64,000 bases of DNA from Paenibacillus aquistagni. GTDB taxonomy: Bacteria > Bacillota > Bacilli > Paenibacillales > Paenibacillaceae. The translations under genes and the position numbers were made by a program. Below the pieces are notes generated by a model. The model ran no database searches, was not told where the DNA came from, and was given only the letters and a program-made list of their open reading frames with translations. Below, piece by piece: positions 57,689 through 64,000 of this stretch. The stretch spans positions 1 to 64,000 of the forward strand of contig NZ_FXAZ01000006.1 of NCBI RefSeq assembly GCF_900177815.1, in the 5' to 3' direction. The first letter of the stretch is position 1. Every line of letters starts with the position of its first letter.

Positions 57689-57740
57689 GCAAGTAAAAAT
57701 AAAAAGCACCCGAGTTCAGGTGCTTTTTATTTTTACTTGC
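57689..57740. terminator. Bidirectional terminator with 22-bp perfect arms
   Basis: A perfect inverted repeat of 22 bases each (57689-57710 and 57719-57740) encloses an 8-base loop. AAAAAGCACC and GGTGCTTTTT form the core, with T tracts in both directions. It ends the SIR2-like gene and the convergent methyltransferase gene, whose stop codon abuts it. Confidence 0.92.
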
Positions 57741-59081
57741 CTACGAATGGTTTAATTGTATAGCTTTCATTATTTCAAGAGCAATTGCTTTAGCTAATAG
57801 TGGTGGGACAGCATTTCCAACTTGGGTATATTGAGGAACCTCAACTTTCCTTCTTGGACCACCAGTGGTTCGTTTCCCTAGAAAGATAAAGCTATCATCA
57901 AATGACTGAATTCTAGCCATCTCCCTGACAGTTGGAATTCGATCTTCAAAAGGAGATAAAAAGTCATCTGGTAAAGTGACCATTGTTGGTGCAACACTAT
58001 ATCTATTAAGTCTGAATCGGTTACTCTTTTTTGTTAATAATGTCTCTAATAATTCGTTATTAATATTTCCAGCTTCAAATATTGCTATAATCTCATCAAC
58101 TGAATAATTAGGAAACTTATTAGCGCATTGTTTCAATAAGGTTGGGTACTGTATAAGATCTAAACCTTCATTTTTTATTCTTCTTATTAATGCTGCTGAT
58201 GACTCCCCTTCACGATAAAGAGAAAATCTTTCTGTTATTAAAGAATTATGCCGAGCTAGGTCGTGATTATAAATTTCACCATCGTAATCAACTTGGTAGC
58301 CATTGAATGTCCGTGTACGTCCTGTTCGAGACTCTATTTGATATGTTGAAGATGACTCCAATGTATGACTATTTTTTTTAGTAACAATTAGATCACCGAT
58401 AGCATCCAAAACAGTAATTTTATCTGCTTCATTGGGTGTAATAGGTGTGGGGTAGTCTGGTGGTGTTACTGTTCTTAGATAACCAATGAAAATCACTCTG
58501 CGTCTTCTCTGTGGCACCCCAAAATCTGATGCATCTAATACTTGAGGAATGAGAGTATCGTAACCGATTTCTGCTAACTCATTTTGTAGGATAAAAGGTA
58601 CTAAACTATTATCAGGATATTTTCTGCCTGTTAATCCAATAAATCCATCAAGATGTGTATCATTAAAACCTTCAACATTTTCCATCACGACGTAATTAGG
58701 TCTTAAGTCATTTATAATCCTCAGGTATTCTTTAAAGAGTGTATTTCGTGGATCATCCTTTTTTCTCAAACCGGCGCGACTAAAGCCTTGGCAGGGTGGA
58801 CCACCAAAAATAACATCTATTCTTGGAAATGGCCTATCTTTAAAGATTTCAAGATTCTGAATTGATTGAATAATTTCGTGTGAAGAAAGTTCGCGAATAT
58901 CCGCTCTTTTAAAATAAGTATTCACACCTTGGATAAGACCAAGTTGATCATGTCTATTTCTGTATGTCTTTTCAACATCTTCATTAATATCACTCGAAAA
59001 TAGAATATGAAATCCAGCTTGTAATATCCCCTCACTCATACCTCCAGCACCACAAAATAGATCAATAGCAAATGGTTTCAT
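57741..59081 (-). CDS. DNA cytosine-5 methyltransferase
   Basis: The 446-residue enzyme begins MKPFAIDLFCGAGGMSEG (motif I), has FGGPPCQGFSRAG with the catalytic Cys97 (motif IV), VVMENVEG (motif VI), FGVPQRRRRVIFIG (motif VIII) and QVGNAVPPLLAKAIA (motif X). ATG 59081 follows GAGGTG; the frame extends upstream without a site. It is divergent from an MvaI/BcnI-type endonuclease gene 215 bases away, so it is the modification half of a type II system. Confidence 0.95.
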   Translation of the reverse strand: MKPFAIDLFCGAGGMSEGILQAGFHILFSSDINEDVEKTYRNRHDQLGLIQGVNTYFKRADIRELSSHEIIQSIQNLEIFKDRPFPRIDVIFGGPPCQGFSRAGLRKKDDPRNTLFKEYLRIINDLRPNYVVMENVEGFNDTHLDGFIGLTGRKYPDNSLVPFILQNELAEIGYDTLIPQVLDASDFGVPQRRRRVIFIGYLRTVTPPDYPTPITPNEADKITVLDAIGDLIVTKKNSHTLESSSTYQIESRTGRTRTFNGYQVDYDGEIYNHDLARHNSLITERFSLYREGESSAALIRRIKNEGLDLIQYPTLLKQCANKFPNYSVDEIIAIFEAGNINNELLETLLTKKSNRFRLNRYSVAPTMVTLPDDFLSPFEDRIPTVREMARIQSFDDSFIFLGKRTTGGPRRKVEVPQYTQVGNAVPPLLAKAIALEIMKAIQLNHS

Positions 59082-59296
59082 ATAACACACCTCTTCGTTT
59101 AAATCCAATTTATCTTTATTATGCATGAAAGTAATAGGAAAGTCCAGGTTTTTACGAATGTATGTTCTATTATAAAGCAAAAATGTATTATTTACCAGAG
59201 ATTAAGCAGTAAACAAAGGCAACTAAACAATATCGTAAATAGAAAGTATAGATGTTAAAATAGGAATTATACAACAGGGAAAATCAGGTGATAACA

Positions 59297-60487
59297 ATGA
59301 ATCCATACTTTCTACCTAAACATAATGAACAGATGATGATTCAATTGATTCAAAAGTACTGTAGGAATGAATTTGCCTTAATTAGAATGACAGAGACGAT
59401 GCTTAAAAAGAGCACAATTGATGCTTCAGGTCCATTAAGAAATATATTAAGGGAAAGTCAAATTGTTGACTATAATAATGTTCTTCAAGGACCTGACAAT
59501 AAAATTTTGAAGAATTCTCACGTTTTATTAAATTCAGACATTCTTACTATGAAGACTAGTTATTACAGACCAATGACTAAGAAGGGTGACCCTAGAATTT
59601 GGTTGTATGACTTTAAACGATACATAGATCCAGATACGCTTATATATTTTACTGTAGTTGAAGATACTCTAGTTGTTATTCCTCTTATTGCTACAGATTT
59701 ACTTGATAATTTGTTATCACAATATTTTGTGAAGAATAATGATATTTTTATTTTAGAAGAATTAAAACAGAGGCTTTCAATTATATCTAACCAATGGATA
59801 AAAAGTGTTTCTCCATATAAACGTAGTCCTAAAGATGTTGGGGAAACTCTAGAAAGATGTCTCGGTATAAGTCCTAATAGTATTGCTGAAGCTGATTTTA
59901 AAGGAGCAATTGAGTTAAAATGTAAAAGGGCCGGTTTGCGGAATTTAGACACTCTATTTAGTATGGTTCCAAACTGGGAAATCAGTGTTTATAAAAGTTC
60001 TACAGATATTATGTTGAAATATGGATATCCTAGTAAAAAACACAGTGGCTTTTTTGATTTATATGTTACAGTTGGCAATGTACCAAATAACCAAGGACTT
60101 TTTCTGAGAGCAGATGATGATGATCAAATAATTTATCAGAAAAGTGAAATTGATGGAAGACTAGAAGAAGTCTGTTCGTGGGAATACTCTGCAGTTAAAG
60201 AAAAACTTCAAAAAAAGCATCCAAAAACAGCTTGGTTAGTTGCTGAAGAAAAAATAATAGGTGGGGAGATCCATTTCAATTATAATCAAATCCAACTAAC
60301 TCAACGTCCAATATTTTCCCAGTTTACAACGCTAATAAACCAAGGGATTGTTACTTATGATTGGCGAGGAAGGGTTCGTAAAGACAGGACAGGTTATAAA
60401 GATAAAGGACATTGTTACAGAATTGCACCAAGAAATAGGAGTTTATTGTTTGGTGAAACTAGTGATCTATTGTTTGAGAATAACTAG
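59297..60487 (+). CDS. Type II restriction endonuclease, MvaI/BcnI family
   Basis: The 396-residue protein contains DVGETLERCLGISPNSIAEADFKGAIELKCKR: the PD-(D/E)XK core with D200, E206 and K208 in the arrangement of MvaI/BcnI monomeric nucleases. GFFDLYVTVG and a basic C-terminus follow. A long N-terminal region (1-175) precedes the domain. Known members cut CCWGG or CCSGG, so the site is probably of the CCNGG kind. ATG 59297 follows AGGTGAT. Expression must be delayed relative to the methylase; no small C protein is visible. Confidence 0.82.
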   Translation: MNPYFLPKHNEQMMIQLIQKYCRNEFALIRMTETMLKKSTIDASGPLRNILRESQIVDYNNVLQGPDNKILKNSHVLLNSDILTMKTSYYRPMTKKGDPRIWLYDFKRYIDPDTLIYFTVVEDTLVVIPLIATDLLDNLLSQYFVKNNDIFILEELKQRLSIISNQWIKSVSPYKRSPKDVGETLERCLGISPNSIAEADFKGAIELKCKRAGLRNLDTLFSMVPNWEISVYKSSTDIMLKYGYPSKKHSGFFDLYVTVGNVPNNQGLFLRADDDDQIIYQKSEIDGRLEEVCSWEYSAVKEKLQKKHPKTAWLVAEEKIIGGEIHFNYNQIQLTQRPIFSQFTTLINQGIVTYDWRGRVRKDRTGYKDKGHCYRIAPRNRSLLFGETSDLLFENN

Positions 60488-61160
60488 AATAATTTGTAAG
60501 AATTCGAGCGCTACAATGTAGTGAATTATTTACAAGAAGAATTGATGAATAACTTTATTATTTTCTGTTTATTGAATTTTTAATGTGATACATATCTAGT
60601 AGCGTGATTTCAACTTTAAATCAAGAAACAACTTGCTTGAACCGAGGGGCTTAGGATTTCTTAAACGATATGTCCCCAGAACAAATTTTTCTAATATAAC
60701 AAAGGCACTCAACCTGCAATTTTTCTCTTCGCTAGTCATTAAAAATTGATTTTAATCCGAACAGTTCAGGGGGGGGCATTTCAATATTTTATTCATCGAC
60801 ATTCTAGAGAATGAGCTTTCTGTTCGGGTAGAGGCGGATATGAAGCGTCTGTCATCGATTATGAAGTAGGCACAGAAGCGATTTGACGTGCTAAGTGAAT
60901 TAGCTCTAAGTCAGATTGTGAAGTTGCACTTACGAGGATGTGAATGAACAGTTTCTACCCGAGCATGCATTCGATCAAGACAGCTTCTTCCGATTAGGCT
61001 ACGACGATGGTTCTACTCCGGCTGGCCAGCTACGTATTTTCGTCATCGTTAACGAACAGCTTGAAAGGACTCCTAAGTTTATGTAACGAATGTATAGATG
61101 GAGCTAGTGAAGTGACGTAAACACTAACTGGGTTCATTATATAAAAAGGAGGATAATGAC
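60488..61160. other. Intergenic stretch with probable coding scraps
   Basis: The 670 bases hold no intact gene. At about 60933-61086 a plus-strand frame reads EDVNEQFLPEHAFDQDSFF...LRIFVIVNEQLERTPKFM before a stop, with protein-like composition but no start or ribosome site. I read it as decayed coding sequence of unknown parent at the right border of the AT-rich region. Confidence 0.4.
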
Positions 61161-61937
61161 ATGTCAATTCCGTCTGCTTCTAAACCCATTCTATGGTGGT
61201 GTGTCGTGGGGACTGTCATTCTCCTCTTTTGTTTGTTCATGTATCGCACAGGGGCTGCTATGTATCACAATCAACAACTCCGACAAGAGTTCCCAGCTGC
61301 CACCAATGCTAGTCCTTATCAGCAGGCTGTTCCGATGGATCAGATGGACTTCGCGGCCTACACGTCCTATTTCCCCGACATCTTTGCGTTGCCTGACTAT
61401 GAATGGACGAATCGTATAGAGACGCCTATCTCGTTAAAATATTACGCTGAAATTCCAAGCAGCGGGGAAGCGGCTGCGCTGGAGATCGCCAAGGGAACGA
61501 CGATCATCGCTATTCCTGAATGGACAACAGGCTCTCCCTTCTACGAGGTGGGGTACGGCTATACGAGCTATCCTAGCTATGAGCAGGGCTGGCGCTATGT
61601 TCGCCCGTTTATGCTGGCAGAGGATTCTGATCTGGCAAGCAATCAGAAGTATTATTATGTGGATATAAATAGCTTGGAGGCTGTATTGGACAAAGTTATC
61701 AAGGTCAATCCGCCTGTTCGTGCAGAGATACGACAGCAAGGGTGGAGCTTGAGCAAAGGAAAGTACTTCATCGCGAGATCGGTTGATCATGCGTTATATC
61801 GGCATGGAGCCTATCTTTCACCCGACCTATATGATAGAGTTATGGATCGCTGGAATGCCATATTGCTTGGTGCAATCGGGATTATGATTGCGGCTGTCCT
61901 GCTAAGCAGAGGGGTTTGGCTGCGAAGACATCGGTGA
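61161..61937 (+). CDS. Membrane protein of unknown function with two terminal TM segments
   Basis: The 258-residue protein has a membrane segment at about 9-29, a long external domain (30-228) rich in Tyr and Ser, and a second segment at about 232-252, ending in RRHR. The external part (SLKYYAEIPSS, IAIPEWTTGSPFYEVGYGYTSY, YYVDINSLEAVLDKVI) shows no family I know. AAAGGAGGATAATGAC precedes the ATG. Single gene with its own terminator. Confidence 0.75.
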   Translation: MSIPSASKPILWWCVVGTVILLFCLFMYRTGAAMYHNQQLRQEFPAATNASPYQQAVPMDQMDFAAYTSYFPDIFALPDYEWTNRIETPISLKYYAEIPSSGEAAALEIAKGTTIIAIPEWTTGSPFYEVGYGYTSYPSYEQGWRYVRPFMLAEDSDLASNQKYYYVDINSLEAVLDKVIKVNPPVRAEIRQQGWSLSKGKYFIARSVDHALYRHGAYLSPDLYDRVMDRWNAILLGAIGIMIAAVLLSRGVWLRRHR

Positions 61938-62048
61938 TAGAACCATATAGCGATGAGGGACAGCTAACTCATGCTATCTGAACAGTAGCAGGATGAACGT
62001 TGTGTTCATCTCCCCGTCACGAAGACAAATAAATAGCATGAATTGAAG

Positions 62049-62098
62049 CGGCGATCGCCTCTCTGGACTTAACAGGGGAGCGGTCGCTTATTTTTTTC
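62049..62098 (+). terminator. Terminator after the two-TM protein gene
   Basis: GCGATCGCCTC pairs with GAGCGGTCGC through an imperfect stem, with TTATTTTTTT after it. The stretch 62099-62438 holds no further gene, only AT-rich promoter-like sequence for the hydrolases. Confidence 0.8.
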
Positions 62099-62438
62099 TC
62101 GAATCTTCCAAGGCTGTCGTAAGAATGACTCGAAACAGGCGTCTCCACGAGCTGTGAACGAGCAAATTCATAAAGAGGTGAATGAGCAGACATAGTAAAG
62201 GTAAAGCTCAGGATGACAGGTTTTTTCAGGAATTAGTAATAAATTCTAAATATTTAATAGCCTAAATATTTTTTCGATAAACTATATATTTTTTAACAAA
62301 AATTTAGTATGATTTTTAATGGATTCCGAATGATGGTGTTTTCTGAAACATTTTCGTTCGGTTTTACAACACTTTATATACAGATGCACAGCTTACATTT
62401 ACAACAAATGAAGTGTTGATGTATGGAATGGAGACAAG

Positions 62439-63392
62439 ATGAAGAAAAACATTTATTTTAACCACGATGGCGGCGTTGATGATCTGATTTCTTTGTTTTT
62501 GTTGCTGCAGATGGACAACGTCCAATTAACCGGTGTATCCGTCATTCCAGCGGATTGCTACTTGGAGCCGGCCGTGTTCGCGAGCCGCAAGATCATTGAT
62601 CGCTTTGGCAAGGGTGGCCTTGATGTCGCAGAGTCCAACTCTCGCGGGAAGAATCCATTCCCGAAGGACTGGCGCATGCATGCCTTCTACGTGGATGCCC
62701 TGCCGGTGCTGAATGAGTCCGGAACGATTGTTACACCCGTTGCAGACAAGCCTGCACACCTTCATATTATTGATACGCTGCGTGCAACGGAAGGCAAGAC
62801 GACGCTCCTGTTCACAGGTCCATTGACTGACCTTGCTCGCGCCTTGGATATCGATCCTGCGATCGAAGAGAAAGTAGAACGTCTTGTCTGGATGGGCGGC
62901 ACCTTCCGCGAAGCGGGCAATGTGCATGAGCCTGAGCATGACGGCACGGCAGAATGGAACGTGTTCTGGGACCCAGACGCTGCTGCGCGTGTATGGGAGA
63001 GCGGCATTGAGATTGATCTCGTTGCGCTTGAGAGTACGAACCAAGTGCCGCTGACGCTGGATGTACGTGAACGCTGGGCGAAGGAGCGCAAGCATATCGG
63101 TGTTGATTTCCTCGGCCAATGCTATGCGATGGTGCCGCCGCTCGTTCATTTTTCAACGAACTCCACCTATTATCTATGGGATGTATTAACGACCGCGTTC
63201 GTTGGCAATAGTGAGCTTGTAAAGGTGCAAACGATCAACAGTGTCGTGATAACAGAAGGGGCGAGCCAAGGCCGTACGGTAGAGACGGAAGCGGGCCGTC
63301 CGGTGCATGTTGTCTATGATGTGAATCGCGATGCCTTCTTCGATTACATGACGGAATTGGCGAAGCGAGCGTCAGAGAAGAGGGAAGCCTAA
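62439..63392 (+). CDS. Inosine/uridine-preferring nucleoside hydrolase family protein
   Basis: The 317-residue protein starts NIYFNHDGGVDDLISLFLLL, the IUNH Asp cluster (here HDGGVDD instead of DTDxGxDD), and continues with TLLFTGPLTDLARAL and WMGGTF, then TAEWNVFWDPDAAARV with Asn/Asp ligands. These enzymes cleave the N-glycosidic bond of nucleosides for salvage. The variant first motif may alter metal or substrate choice. Its stop overlaps the next start (TAATG). Confidence 0.93.
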   Translation: MKKNIYFNHDGGVDDLISLFLLLQMDNVQLTGVSVIPADCYLEPAVFASRKIIDRFGKGGLDVAESNSRGKNPFPKDWRMHAFYVDALPVLNESGTIVTPVADKPAHLHIIDTLRATEGKTTLLFTGPLTDLARALDIDPAIEEKVERLVWMGGTFREAGNVHEPEHDGTAEWNVFWDPDAAARVWESGIEIDLVALESTNQVPLTLDVRERWAKERKHIGVDFLGQCYAMVPPLVHFSTNSTYYLWDVLTTAFVGNSELVKVQTINSVVITEGASQGRTVETEAGRPVHVVYDVNRDAFFDYMTELAKRASEKREA

Positions 63393-64000
63393 TGTCAGAG
63401 AAGAAACGCGTAATTATAGATACCGATACCGCCGGCGATGATACGATTGCCATTCTGACGGCGCTTCATTACTTCCAGGTCGAGGGAATTATGATGACGG
63501 GCGGCAATGTGCAGTTCAATCAGCAGGTGGAGAACGCGCTCTATACCGTTCAAGTCGCAGGCCATGGTGGCAAGGTTCCCGTGTACAAGGGATGCGAGGG
63601 GCCGATTATGGGACTTGGGCAGAAGGAGCACCGCACGGTTGAGGATGTTCACGGCAAGGATGGCATGGGGGATTCCTTTTTTGAAAAAGCGATTCAGTCT
63701 CCCGAAGCGGGCCATGCGGTCGACTTCCTGATCGAGAGGGTTCATCAGAATCCGGGTGAGATTCATCTGTTAGCGATAGCACCTTTGACGAATATTGCGA
63801 TGGCTCTTAAAAAGGATCCGACGATTGCGTCGAAGATTCCGCATCTATATATTATGGGCGGCACGAACAATGCCTTGGGCAATATTACGCCGAGTGCGGA
63901 GTATAACTTCTACGTCGATCCAGAGGCGGCGAAGATCGTGCTTCATTCCGGCATTCCCATCACGATGGTAGGCTGGGAGATGTGCACGCAGTACTCGATC
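63392..64000 (+). CDS. Nucleoside hydrolase, second copy, truncated by the window
   Basis: The frame opens MSEKKRVIIDTDTAGDDTIAIL, the classical DTDxGxDD metal site, and shows LLAIAPLTNIAMAL, LYIMGGTNNALGNITPSAEYNFYVDPEAAKIV before the window ends at about residue 203. It follows the first hydrolase with TAATG coupling. The two may form a heteromer or divide purine and pyrimidine nucleosides between them. Confidence 0.93.
   Translation, partial: MSEKKRVIIDTDTAGDDTIAILTALHYFQVEGIMMTGGNVQFNQQVENALYTVQVAGHGGKVPVYKGCEGPIMGLGQKEHRTVEDVHGKDGMGDSFFEKAIQSPEAGHAVDFLIERVHQNPGEIHLLAIAPLTNIAMALKKDPTIASKIPHLYIMGGTNNALGNITPSAEYNFYVDPEAAKIVLHSGIPITMVGWEMCTQYSI

Overview
The window reads as chromosome of a Gram-positive, endospore-forming member of the Bacillales, most likely Paenibacillaceae. 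Evidence: a Bacillus-type 5S-tRNA cluster, the purE-K-B-C-S-Q-L-F-M-N-H-D gene order, purine (guanine) riboswitches, a Tlp spore protein, strong AGGAGG ribosome sites with several TTG starts, and an SLH-anchored surface protein. The genus is inference; no 16S gene is in view.

Layout. (1) 1-1270: the 3' end of an rRNA operon (5S) with eight tRNAs and a stray 5S fragment. (2) 1338-6370: mixed housekeeping genes (lipoprotein, pirin, WrbA-type quinone reductase, peptidoglycan glycosyltransferase, DUF1294 membrane protein, universal stress protein) with a hexanucleotide array of about 124 bp. (3) 6417-21438: all genes for IMP synthesis from PRPP. Unlike the single B. subtilis operon, the block is cut by terminators, and a complete control cassette (inverted PurBox pair, TTGACA promoter, guanine riboswitch, terminator) occurs twice, before purE and before purS. 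(4) 21439-31753: small proteins, alpha/beta hydrolase, tlp, DUF47-Pit phosphate uptake, YerC, CbiX-like chelatase, diacylglycerol kinase, an RlmD-type methyltransferase, and a second hexanucleotide array of about 125 bp. (5) 31783-61100: visibly more AT-rich DNA that looks like acquired or decayed islands. It opens with an internally deleted IS3-family element and a serA pseudogene. A run of PLP-related genes follows (pdxS, class III aminotransferase, truncated MocR/PdxR-like regulator, glyA, serC, hemL, sufS) with small redox proteins. Then come regulators, a tRNA-Cys, a gene fragment, and an SLH protein with four 270-bp repeats. The last part is defence-like: MazG-like protein plus PLD-helicase, a degenerate IS3 element, an XRE regulator with two operators, a SIR2/AbiH-like protein, and a C5 methyltransferase facing an MvaI/BcnI-type endonuclease. 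(6) 61161-64000: a two-TM protein and two overlapping nucleoside hydrolase genes, the second running off the window; base composition returns to that of the core.

How the genes work together: regions 3 and 6 are purine synthesis and nucleoside salvage; DUF47-Pit supplies phosphate. The 32.9-44 kb block concentrates enzymes that make or use pyridoxal phosphate in serine, glycine, tetrapyrrole and Fe-S metabolism. The 51.5-60.5 kb block is the best candidate for antiphage systems. Function calls rest on motifs read by eye; no database search was possible.
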